Shown here: positions 1 through 7,412 of the stretch, piece after piece
How the letters are laid out: the number at the start of each line of letters is the position of its first letter
How positions within the stretch are numbered: position 1 is the first letter of the stretch
DNA from: Pseudooceanicola onchidii
GTDB taxonomy: Bacteria; Pseudomonadota; Alphaproteobacteria; Rhodobacterales; Rhodobacteraceae
Assembly: GCF_004959925.1 (NCBI RefSeq)
Contig: NZ_SPUW01000001.1
Span: forward strand, 1,116,001-1,180,000
Reading direction: 5' to 3'
DNA length: 64,000 nt
The notes under the pieces: model-generated
What the model saw: the letters and a program-made list of their open reading frames with translations, nothing else
Told to the model about the DNA's origin: nothing
The model's database searches: none
Program-made: the position numbers and the translations under genes

Positions 1-237
1 TTTGCCTGGACCAATGCCGACATCAAGGGCGAAAAGAACCTGATGGACAACGGGGCCGAGTTCATCACGCTGTCCGACGAAGACCTCGCCGCAGCGCATG
101 AAAAGCTGAAGCCGCTGGAAACCGAATGGCTGCAGCAGGCGTCCGACAAGGGCTTCGACGGGGAGGCCATCCTGGGCTACGCCCGCGACATGGTGCAGAA
201 CTACCTGGCCAGCCAGCCCGGACTCGACGCCAAATGA
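1..237 (+). CDS. TRAP transporter solute-binding protein DctP, C-terminal fragment
   Basis: The reading frame is open to the left edge and gives the last 78 residues of a DctP-type periplasmic binding protein. These proteins capture a small carboxylate in the periplasm and hand it to a DctQM permease. The visible part is the helical C-terminus (ending in LASQPGLDAK). The identification rests mainly on context: its stop codon overlaps the start of a dctQ gene, which is followed by dctM, the standard P-Q-M order. The substrate cannot be read from this fragment. The nearby kynA-kynU genes make an aromatic or amino-acid-derived acid possible, but that is inference. Confidence 0.8.
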   Translation, partial: FAWTNADIKGEKNLMDNGAEFITLSDEDLAAAHEKLKPLETEWLQQASDKGFDGEAILGYARDMVQNYLASQPGLDAK

Positions 238-803
238 CAGGGATCCGTCCCGACCGGCCGGAGCAGTCTCCGGCCGGTCATTCGCCGTCCGGACCTTTTC
301 TGCTGACCCTGTTTGACCGGCTGTGCCTTGCGTTGGTCTGGCTGTCGGGGCTGATCGCGGCCGGGGTCATGACCGTGACCTTCGTCGGCGTGGTCATGCG
401 CTATGTCTTCCGCAATCCGCTGATGGGCGGGTTCGAGATGATCGAGATCGGCATGGGCCTGATGGTCTTTACCGCGCTGCCCTGGATGATCCGCAAGGGC
501 GGCAATATCCGGGTGACGATCCTGTCCGAACGCTTCCCGCCCGCCTTTGCCCGCCTGATGGATGTCATCGGCCAGTGTCTCGGGGCCGCCCTGATGGGCT
601 TCATCGCCTGGCGCGTCTGGCTGCAGGGCAATCGCCTGCTGCGCTACAACGAGGTAACGATGGAACTGCGGGTGCCCAAGGGGCTGATCGCGCAGGGCAT
701 GTCGGTGATGCTGGTCATCGCCGCGCTGGCCTTCCTGATCTGCGCGGTCGAGGCGCTGCGCCGCCGCGCGCCGGATACCACCCTGCAGACGGGGGGCCTG
801 TGA
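234..803 (+). CDS. TRAP transporter small permease DctQ
   Basis: 189 residues. It has four hydrophobic segments, at about residues 21-46, 60-78, 98-118 and 145-168, which is the fold of the DctQ small membrane subunit. The start is the ATG at 234, whose ATGA overlaps the dctP stop. A longer frame upstream lies inside dctP and is not coding. The stop overlaps the start of dctM (TGATG at 801-805), so the three subunits are translationally coupled. It partners DctM in the inner membrane to form the Na+-driven importer. Length and topology are ordinary for the family. Confidence 0.88.
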   Translation: MTGIRPDRPEQSPAGHSPSGPFLLTLFDRLCLALVWLSGLIAAGVMTVTFVGVVMRYVFRNPLMGGFEMIEIGMGLMVFTALPWMIRKGGNIRVTILSERFPPAFARLMDVIGQCLGAALMGFIAWRVWLQGNRLLRYNEVTMELRVPKGLIAQGMSVMLVIAALAFLICAVEALRRRAPDTTLQTGGL

Positions 804-2104
804 TGGGTGTCTGGGAAACCGCCGCGCTGAGCTTCGGGCTGATCCTGGGCCTGATGATCCTTGGCATCCCGATCGCCTTTGCCATGCTGGTCGTCGGCCT
901 TGCGGGCATCGCCCTGACGATTTCCGAAGGCGCCGCCATGGGGATGATCGGACAGCTGCCGATCAATGCCACCATGTCCTATGAACTGTCGGTCCTGCCG
1001 ATGTTCGTGCTGATGGGCGTCTTCGTGACCCGCGCACGCATGTCGGGCGACCTCTACCGGCTGAGCCACGGGTTCGTCGGCCACCGCAGGGGCGGCCTGG
1101 CCGCCGCGACGATCCTGGCCTGTGGCGGCTTTTCCGCACTTTCGGGGTCGTCCATCGCCACCGCCGCCACCATGGCCAAGGTCGCCATCCCGGAAATGCG
1201 CCGTTATGGCTATGCCGATGGCTTTGCCGCCGCGACCGTGGCTGCGGGCGGCACGCTTGGCATCCTGATCCCGCCGTCGGTGATCCTTGTGCTCTACGGC
1301 ATCACCACGGGCACCGACATCGGCGCGCTCTTCATCGCGGGGATCCTGCCGGGTGTGCTGGCGGTGGTGCTCTACCTCGTCGCGATCCGGGTGACGGCGC
1401 AGCTGGATCCCACCTGCGCCCCGGCCGCGCCACGGGCTGAATGGTCGGAACGGCTGGCCAACCTGCGCAATGTCGGGCCGATCCTGGCGCTTTTCGTGGC
1501 GATCATCGGCGGGCTCTACCTGGGTGTCATCACCCCGACCGAGGCCGGCGGCGTCGGCGCAACCGGCGCGCTGATCTTCGCGATCTGGCGGCGCACCATG
1601 ACCCCGCGCGTCTTCCTCGACTCGCTGATCGAGACAGTGACGACCACCGCAAGCCTCTTCATGGTTCTGATCGGCGCGATGGTCTTTTCCAACTTCATGA
1701 ACCTGCTGGGCCTGCCCGCCGCGCTGTCGGGGCTGATCCGGGACATGGGACTTGGCCCGACCGCGGTGATCTTCGTCATCCTCGGCATTTACCTCGTGCT
1801 GGGGATGTTCATGGAGAGCCTGTCGATGGTCCTGCTGACCATTCCGATCTTCTTTCCGATCGTGTCCGATCTGGGGTTTGATCCGGTCTGGTTCGGCATC
1901 TTCGCGGTCATGGTGACCGAGCTGTCGATGATCACCCCGCCGGTCGGGCTGAACCTGTTCGTGATCAAGTCGGCGATCGACGACCTGTCCTCGGGCGCGA
2001 TCTATCGCGGGATCATCCCCTTCGTGGTGGCCGACATCCTGCGCATCGCGATCATCATCGCCATCCCGGCCATCGCCACGATCCTGCCGGATCTGGCCCG
2101 GTAG
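803..2104 (+). CDS. TRAP transporter large permease DctM
   Basis: 433 residues, the usual size for DctM. The chain is almost entirely hydrophobic, with the many membrane spans expected and the glycine-rich GGTLGILIPPSVILVLYG stretch and the late MITPPVGLNLFV motif typical of the family. This is the transport subunit that moves the DctP-delivered substrate using a sodium gradient. The ATG at 803 overlaps the dctQ stop. The marR gene follows after 9 bases, so the regulator is probably transcribed with the transporter. Confidence 0.92.
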   Translation: MGVWETAALSFGLILGLMILGIPIAFAMLVVGLAGIALTISEGAAMGMIGQLPINATMSYELSVLPMFVLMGVFVTRARMSGDLYRLSHGFVGHRRGGLAAATILACGGFSALSGSSIATAATMAKVAIPEMRRYGYADGFAAATVAAGGTLGILIPPSVILVLYGITTGTDIGALFIAGILPGVLAVVLYLVAIRVTAQLDPTCAPAAPRAEWSERLANLRNVGPILALFVAIIGGLYLGVITPTEAGGVGATGALIFAIWRRTMTPRVFLDSLIETVTTTASLFMVLIGAMVFSNFMNLLGLPAALSGLIRDMGLGPTAVIFVILGIYLVLGMFMESLSMVLLTIPIFFPIVSDLGFDPVWFGIFAVMVTELSMITPPVGLNLFVIKSAIDDLSSGAIYRGIIPFVVADILRIAIIIAIPAIATILPDLAR

Positions 2105-2113
2105 GAGGCGCGC

Positions 2114-2608
2114 ATGTCCGATCCGTTGCCCCCGATGATGCAGATCAGCGACCAGAGCCCGCCGGCCTTTGAAGAGCTTGACCACGGCATCCTGCAGGAT
2201 TTCGTCGGCATGTACCTGCGCGTCGCCTACGAGGCCGCCTATGGCGACTTCAAGCGACGGCTGGGGGACGAGGCGTTGAAGCCCGGGTATTTCACCATCC
2301 TCACGCTGATCGTGCGCAACCCCCGGATCACCCAGACCCAGATCGGGCTGGCCTCGGCCCGCGACAAGACCAACGTGACCTCGAGCCTGCGCTGGATGGA
2401 GGACCACGGGCTTATCCATCGCCACATGTCCAGCCGCGACCGCCGCACCCACATGTGCGTCGCCACGCCCGACGGCATCGCCATGCAGGCGCGGATGGAG
2501 GAAAAGACCAAGGCCCACCTGAAGGCGCTGAACGATGCCATCGGGCCGGAACGACTGACCGAATTCATCCGCACCCTGAGGGACCTGAGCGCCGCGCTCG
2601 AGCGCTGA
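2114..2608 (+). CDS. MarR-family transcriptional regulator
   Basis: 164 residues. A winged helix is clear around residues 50-125: ITQTQIGLASARDKTNVTSS looks like the recognition helix, followed by the wing RHMSSRDRRTHMCV with the Asp-Arg pair typical of MarR. An AGGAGG ribosome site lies 6 bases before the ATG. It sits between a TRAP transporter and kynA-kynU, all on the same strand, with an AT-rich palindrome (2636-2650) just behind it. I infer that it controls kynA-kynU, the transporter, or both. The ligand is unknown; a kynurenine-pathway compound would fit. Confidence 0.88.
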   Translation: MSDPLPPMMQISDQSPPAFEELDHGILQDFVGMYLRVAYEAAYGDFKRRLGDEALKPGYFTILTLIVRNPRITQTQIGLASARDKTNVTSSLRWMEDHGLIHRHMSSRDRRTHMCVATPDGIAMQARMEEKTKAHLKALNDAIGPERLTEFIRTLRDLSAALER

Positions 2609-2635
2609 GGGCGGGGCAGGGGAAAAGCTTTGGGT

Positions 2636-2650
2636 GTATAAATTTTATAC
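2636..2650. promoter_or_regulatory. AT-rich palindrome, likely MarR operator/promoter of kynAU
   Basis: GTATAAA-T-TTTATAC is a perfect 7-bp inverted repeat around a single T, in an otherwise GC-rich background, 96 bases before kynA. MarR proteins bind palindromes of about this size, and the sequence could also serve as the -10 region. Binding by the adjacent MarR protein is inferred. Confidence 0.55.
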
Positions 2651-2745
2651 TTGAAGCAAATGGCGCTTCCTGAGAATGTCGCCCCAGGGGCATCGCCACG
2701 CCCGGCACCGCGACCCGCGTGCCACCACATGTCGAGGATCAGACC

Positions 2746-3585
2746 ATGAGCTCAGAGGCCTATAACCCCGAAACGGACGGCGCCAGGACGGATTTCCGCA
2801 AGGCGATGTCCTATGGCGATTACCTGCACCTCGACACGCTTCTTGACCAGCAGCATCCGCTGAGCGATGCGCACGACGAGATGCTGTTCATCATCCAGCA
2901 CCACACGAGCGAGCTGTGGCTGAAGCTGGTCATTCACGAGATGTCGGCGGCGCGCAACGGGTTGATCGCGGGCAAGACGACCGAGATGTTCAAGATGCTG
3001 GCCCGGGTCAGCCGCATCTTCGAACAGCTCAACCAGCAGTGGGAAGTACTGCGCACCATGACGCCCGCCGATTACTCGACCTTCCGGGAATCGCTCGGCC
3101 CGTCCTCGGGGTTCCAGTCCTACCAGTATCGGCTGGTGGAATACCTGCTGGGCAACCGCAACACCAACATGCTGAAACCGCACGCCCATGCGCCCGAGGT
3201 GCAGAAGATCCTGACGGACGAACTGGCGCGGCCCAGCATCTACGACGAAACCGTGCGGTTGCTGTTCCGCACCATCGACGGCGACGAAAGCCGGATGCCT
3301 GCGCCGCAGCTGGACACGCCGCACCAGGCCGACCCAGAGATCCAGGCGCGCTGGAAAATCGTCTACGAGGACATTGACCGTTACTGGACGCTGTATGAAC
3401 TGGGCGAGAAGCTGGTGGATCTTGAGGACTACTTCCGCCGCTGGCGCTTCAACCATGTCACCACGGTCGAACGGGTGATCGGGTTCAAGCGCGGCACCGG
3501 CGGCACCTCGGGCGTCGGTTACCTGCGCCGGATGCTGGACGTCGAACTCTTTCCCGAACTCTGGCACGTGAGAGGAGAGCTGTGA
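2746..3585 (+). CDS. kynA: Tryptophan 2,3-dioxygenase
   Basis: 279 residues, close to the bacterial enzyme length. This heme protein opens the indole ring of L-tryptophan to give N-formylkynurenine, the first step of the kynurenine pathway, in the cytoplasm. The family signature FIIQHHTSELWLKL (about residues 49-62) and the RESLGPSSGFQSYQYR loop that lines the active site are present. I chose the ATG at 2746 because GAGGA lies 8 bases upstream; a frame starting at 2719 is longer but lacks this. kynU follows with a one-base overlap. No kynurenine formamidase (kynB) is seen here; it may lie left of the window. Confidence 0.95.
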   Translation: MSSEAYNPETDGARTDFRKAMSYGDYLHLDTLLDQQHPLSDAHDEMLFIIQHHTSELWLKLVIHEMSAARNGLIAGKTTEMFKMLARVSRIFEQLNQQWEVLRTMTPADYSTFRESLGPSSGFQSYQYRLVEYLLGNRNTNMLKPHAHAPEVQKILTDELARPSIYDETVRLLFRTIDGDESRMPAPQLDTPHQADPEIQARWKIVYEDIDRYWTLYELGEKLVDLEDYFRRWRFNHVTTVERVIGFKRGTGGTSGVGYLRRMLDVELFPELWHVRGEL

Positions 3586-4769
3586 TGCTGCCCCGCAAGG
3601 ACCTGTTTCATATCCCCGACGGGGTGATCTATCTCGATGGCAATTCGCTGGGCATGCTGCCTGTCGCCGCCCAGGCCCGCGCCGCGCAGGTGATCGGCGA
3701 GGAATGGGGCAACCAGCTGATCCGGGCGTGGAATTCGGCCGACTGGATGGCCCTGCCCAAGAAGGTCGGGGATCGCATTGCGGGCCTTATCGGCGCGCCC
3801 GACGGGTCGGTGGCCACGGGCGACACCCTGTCGATCAAGGTCTATCAGGCTTTGGCCGCCGCGCTTGAGATGCGGCCCGACCGCAAGGTGATCCTGTCGG
3901 ACGACGGCAACTTCCCGACCGACCTTTACATGGCGCAGGGCCTGACCCGGCTGATCGACAAGGGGCACGTGATCCGCACCCCCGCCGCCGAAGATGTCCT
4001 GGCCGCGATCGACGACAGCGTGGCGGTGGTCATGCTGACCCATGTCGATTACCGCAGCGGCCGGATGCACGACATGCAGGCCATCACCCGTGCCGCGCAC
4101 GCGGCCGGGGCGGTGATGATCTGGGATCTGGCCCATAGCGCCGGGGCGGTGCCGCTGGACCTGGCAGGCAGCGGCGCGGAATTCGCCGTCGGTTGCACCT
4201 ACAAGTACCTCAACGGTGGCCCCGGCGCGCCCGCCTTCATCTATGCCCGCCCCGATATCATCGACGCGGTCGCGCCCGCGCTGAGCGGCTGGATGGGCCA
4301 TGATGCGCCCTTTGCCATGGATCTGGACTATCGTCCGGCGATGGCCACGGAACGCCTGCGGGTCGGTACGCCGCCGATCATCCAGCTGTCGGTGCTGGAT
4401 ACCGCGCTGGATGCCTGGGACGGCGTGACGCTGGACGAGATCCGAGAGGCCTCGATCCACCTGTCCGAGCTGTTCATTGCCGAGGTCGAACGCCGCTGCC
4501 CGACGCTCACGCTCGCCTCGCCGCGCGATCCCTTGCGGCGCGGCAGCCAGGTGTCTTTCGCTTTCGACGAAGGCTATGCCGCCATGCAGGCGCTGATCGC
4601 GCTGGGCGTCATCGGGGATTTCCGCGCGCCGGATATCATGCGTTTCGGCTTCACGCCGCTTTACCTGGACGACGACGACATCCGCGCCGCCGCCGAGAAG
4701 ATCGAGACGGTGATCGGGGATGAGCTGTGGCGCGACCCCAGATATCAGGTCCGGTCACGCGTCACCTGA
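3585..4769 (+). CDS. kynU: Kynureninase
   Basis: 394 residues. This PLP enzyme splits kynurenine into anthranilate and alanine. The PLP-lysine motif is seen as GCTYKYLNGGPGAPAF (lysine near residue 209). The N-terminal YLDGNSLG segment and the aspartates of VDYRSGRMHD and WDLAHSAGA are family features. The ATG at 3585 overlaps the kynA stop (TGATG), with AGGAGAG ahead of it; a GTG one codon earlier is also possible. With kynA it makes a two-gene operon turning tryptophan breakdown products into anthranilate. The gene ends 6 bases before a convergent rpiR gene. Confidence 0.95.
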   Translation: MLPRKDLFHIPDGVIYLDGNSLGMLPVAAQARAAQVIGEEWGNQLIRAWNSADWMALPKKVGDRIAGLIGAPDGSVATGDTLSIKVYQALAAALEMRPDRKVILSDDGNFPTDLYMAQGLTRLIDKGHVIRTPAAEDVLAAIDDSVAVVMLTHVDYRSGRMHDMQAITRAAHAAGAVMIWDLAHSAGAVPLDLAGSGAEFAVGCTYKYLNGGPGAPAFIYARPDIIDAVAPALSGWMGHDAPFAMDLDYRPAMATERLRVGTPPIIQLSVLDTALDAWDGVTLDEIREASIHLSELFIAEVERRCPTLTLASPRDPLRRGSQVSFAFDEGYAAMQALIALGVIGDFRAPDIMRFGFTPLYLDDDDIRAAAEKIETVIGDELWRDPRYQVRSRVT

Positions 4770-4775
4770 CCTGAC

Positions 4776-5555
4776 CTAGACGTCCGACCGAAGCGCCTTG
4801 ACCTCTTCGGCCAGCAGTTCACACAGGACCACCTTGGCCACGGTTGGGGTGATCTCTCCGCGTTCGGGCAGGGGCGACAGGGGCGTGGCGATCAGCAGCG
4901 TTTCGCACAGGTGGCGCAGATCCGCGATGCGCCGCCCCGATATCGCGACACGGTAGGCCCCGCGCGTCCCGGAGAGGCGCAGAAGTTTTTCGGTCTGCGG
5001 GGTCAGCCCGGTCTCCGATATGGTCATGTAGACCGAACGGGCATCGACGCCGTCCATGACCTCTTCCGCGATCACCGGATCGGTCAGCGCACGTGCGACC
5101 AGTCCGATGCGTGAAAAGCGATAGGCATACAGCTGCGCCACCATGCCCGACACGCCCGCGCCGAAGATGTCGATGGTCCGCGCCTCGGTCAGACGGCGGG
5201 CAACTTCGCCCAGCTCTTGCGGATCGGTGCCGTCGACGGTGGCGCGCGCGGCATCCGACACCCGCGTCACCAGATCGGCGCCGCGCGGGTCCGCACTGCT
5301 GCGATAGGCGATGTCCGAGGCGAGCGAGAGCTTGAAGGCGTGAAAGCCGTCGAACCCCAACCGTCGGCAGAACCGCACGATGCTGGCGTCGCCGCTGCCC
5401 GACAGCTCGGCCAGCGACGACATGGAGGCCCGCACCGCCGTCTCGGGTTCCTTCAGGATGAAGTCGGCGATCCGCGCCATCGCCTCGGGCAGGTCGTCGC
5501 GGCTGGCCTCGATCACGCGCAGGACGTGCGGGGTCAGGGGGGCCTGTTCGGTCAT
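4776..5555 (-). CDS. MurR/RpiR-family transcriptional regulator
   Basis: 259 residues in two domains. There is an N-terminal helix-turn-helix (about residues 40-80, SMSSLAELSGSGDASIVRFC) and a C-terminal SIS sugar-phosphate-binding domain (from about residue 130, with TIDIFGAGVSGMVAQ). Such proteins usually sense a phosphosugar and control its catabolic genes. It is the last gene of a minus-strand set with a HAD phosphatase and a sugar isomerase, divergent from an ABC importer with a phosphodiesterase. The 10-bp inverted repeat at 7222-7247 in the divergent promoter region is a good candidate for its operator. GGAGGAG precedes the start. Confidence 0.9.
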   Translation of the reverse strand: MTEQAPLTPHVLRVIEASRDDLPEAMARIADFILKEPETAVRASMSSLAELSGSGDASIVRFCRRLGFDGFHAFKLSLASDIAYRSSADPRGADLVTRVSDAARATVDGTDPQELGEVARRLTEARTIDIFGAGVSGMVAQLYAYRFSRIGLVARALTDPVIAEEVMDGVDARSVYMTISETGLTPQTEKLLRLSGTRGAYRVAISGRRIADLRHLCETLLIATPLSPLPERGEITPTVAKVVLCELLAEEVKALRSDV

Positions 5556-5603
5556 CCTCGCGGTCTCCTCCGTCTGCGCCTGGGTCGCGATGAACCTCTC
5601 CGC

Positions 5604-6272
5604 TCAGGCGGGGGCCGTCAATGCCGCGATCGCCCGAGGCAGATCGGCGGCGTGACCCACGACAACCTGCGCCCCGGCCGCTTGGAGGGTCCGGGCGTGA
5701 TCGGGGCCGCAGTGACCGCCGCCGGTAAATCCGATGGCCCGGGCACCTGCGGCGATGGCCCCGGTGATCCCGGTCACGCTGTCGTCGATCACGATGCACC
5801 GGGCGGCATGGGTGCCCATCCGGGTGGCGGCGAAATGGAACAGGTCCGGCGCGGGCTTGCCGCGCGCCACGTCCTGCGCGCTGAAGACATGCGGCCCGAA
5901 CAATCCGTCCAGCCCGGTCAGCGCCAGCGACAGGGCCAGCCGGTCATGACCGCTGTTCGAGGTCACGCAGACCGGCAGGTCCAGCGATGCGATGGCATGG
6001 GCGATGCCCGGCACAGGCTGCAACGCGGCCCGGAACCGGGGGAACAGCATCGCGTCGAAGGGCGCCATGTCGGCCGGGGTCATGTGAACGCCGTACCGCG
6101 CTTCGATCAGGGCCAGCGCATCCGCCGTGGTCTTGCCGACGAAGATGGCGTTGGCCTCCTGCCAGGTCAGGCGGATGCCGAACCCGGACAGAAGGTCTGC
6201 CATGCACTGCGCCGACAGCGGTTCGCTGTCGACCAGCACGCCGTCACAGTCGAAACAGACCAGCGGAGCCAT
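5604..6272 (-). CDS. HAD-family phosphatase (phosphosugar/glycerol-phosphate type)
   Basis: 222 residues. All four HAD motifs are visible: FDCDGVLVDSEP with the nucleophile Asp near the N-terminus, the VTSNSG Ser/Thr motif, the GKPAPDLF lysine, and the IDDSVTGI acidic pair. An alpha-helical cap of the beta-phosphoglucomutase/phosphatase type lies between motifs 1 and 2. I use the ATG at 6272, which avoids overlap with the upstream isomerase; a start at 6311 would overlap it. In this locus it probably removes phosphate from the product of the phosphodiesterase encoded at 12997-13731. Substrate is inferred, and a mutase role cannot be excluded. Confidence 0.85.
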   Translation of the reverse strand: MAPLVCFDCDGVLVDSEPLSAQCMADLLSGFGIRLTWQEANAIFVGKTTADALALIEARYGVHMTPADMAPFDAMLFPRFRAALQPVPGIAHAIASLDLPVCVTSNSGHDRLALSLALTGLDGLFGPHVFSAQDVARGKPAPDLFHFAATRMGTHAARCIVIDDSVTGITGAIAAGARAIGFTGGGHCGPDHARTLQAAGAQVVVGHAADLPRAIAALTAPA

Positions 6273-6285
6273 GCCCGCGCCTGTC

Positions 6286-7104
6286 TCAGCGGGCAAGGCC
6301 AAGGTCGGCAAGATAGGCGGCCGAGGGCAGGATACCCGCCTTGTCGCGCAGCTCCAAGATCAGGCGGGGTTCGCTGGTCAGGGGGGCCAGCGCGGCGAAG
6401 ACCGCGTGCCAGTTGACCGTGCCCTTGCCGATGGCCCAGTGCCTGTCGGCATATCCATCCGCATCCTGCAGGTGGACATGGCGCAGCAGGTTTCCCGCCC
6501 GGTGGACATAGTAGTCGACCGGCGCCGCCCCGGTGGAGCCATGGGCATAATGCGCATGACCGGTGTCGATCGAAACCTGCACGGCGGGGCTGTCGAAGCT
6601 GCGCGCCAGATCGCAGCGGGCGTCGGGGTCCTTGTCCTCGATATTCTCCAGCACCATCTGCACGCCCAGATCCTCGGCCCGGCCGACCACCGGATCAAGC
6701 GTGGCGTGGACCAGGTCGACCACGTCCTGCCGTGCCGAGGGCAGGTTGTCGAGGTTGTTGTACATCCAGGTGGAATAGGGGCTGTGGATCACCATCTGCG
6801 TCGCGCCAAGCGCCTCGCAGACCGCCAGGCCCTGTTCCATCCGCCGGGTGACCAACGCGCGCAGGTCGGGGTCGGGGTTGGCCAGCGACAGGCCCCAGAA
6901 CGGCCCATGTATGCCAAGCCGCCCGGCATAGCCGTCCAGCAGCGCCCGGGCCCGGTCGACCAGCGGCTGCCAGTCGCCGTTCAGCACGTCGGCCTTGATG
7001 AAGTCCTGCAGCTCCAGATCGCGCTGGTCGGCAATCAGCCAGTCGCGGTGTGTCTCGAGCGCGTCAAGCGGCATGGCCGCGCCAAGCAGGGGAAGGGTGG
7101 TCAT
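6286..7104 (-). CDS. Sugar phosphate isomerase/epimerase (TIM barrel)
   Basis: 272 residues of the xylose-isomerase-like TIM-barrel family (AP endonuclease family 2). Metal-ligand motifs are present: VLENIEDKDP (Glu at the end of a strand), VSIDTGHAHYAHG, HVHLQDADG and the late LILELRDKAG. The family includes isomerases, epimerases and keto-inositol or hexulose enzymes, so the reaction is not defined. It is the first gene of the minus-strand set isomerase-phosphatase-rpiR and diverges from the ABC importer. It likely acts on the sugar freed by the phosphodiesterase and phosphatase. GGAGC lies 7 bases before the ATG. Confidence 0.82.
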   Translation of the reverse strand: MTTLPLLGAAMPLDALETHRDWLIADQRDLELQDFIKADVLNGDWQPLVDRARALLDGYAGRLGIHGPFWGLSLANPDPDLRALVTRRMEQGLAVCEALGATQMVIHSPYSTWMYNNLDNLPSARQDVVDLVHATLDPVVGRAEDLGVQMVLENIEDKDPDARCDLARSFDSPAVQVSIDTGHAHYAHGSTGAAPVDYYVHRAGNLLRHVHLQDADGYADRHWAIGKGTVNWHAVFAALAPLTSEPRLILELRDKAGILPSAAYLADLGLAR

Positions 7105-7221
7105 CTGGAAGCTCCGTCATGTGATGTGCGGCCCGGGGGCGGGCAGGCGAAGGGCGGAGGGACAGGACCCGCCGCAGGCCTCCTCCGGCTAGGGCGGCTT
7201 TGTGACGCTTTGATAACGACA

Positions 7222-7247
7222 CTCCACTTTCTTGTGGGAAAATGGAG
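7222..7247. promoter_or_regulatory. Inverted repeat in divergent promoter region, likely RpiR operator
   Basis: CTCCACTTTC and GAAAATGGAG form a 10-bp inverted repeat (9 of 10 pairs) around 6 bases. It is the only strong dyad I see in the 308-base gap (7105-7412) between the isomerase operon and the ABC operon, and the flanking TTTGATAACGAC is AT-rich enough to be promoter. The TTTC-N6-GAAA core suits RpiR-type regulators, and the RpiR gene is in the same locus. Assignment is inferred. Confidence 0.6.
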
Positions 7248-7412
7248 CATCACTCCGGATTTCGCGGAACGGTAACGAAAGCGTCGTCCCGCTGTCACAT
7301 CCGCAGGGTCAGTAGGGGGGCATCGCGGACAGGCAACTGTCGGCCGATATCCAGCAGATACTCCCGGCCCCGTGCGCACGCTGCGCAGGCCGTGCATCCA
7401 GGAGAGACAGAG

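Noticed and set aside
644-2518. A 624-codon minus-strand frame over the TRAP genes
   Set aside because: Opposite dctQ, dctM and marR, with Arg/Asp/His-rich shadow composition.
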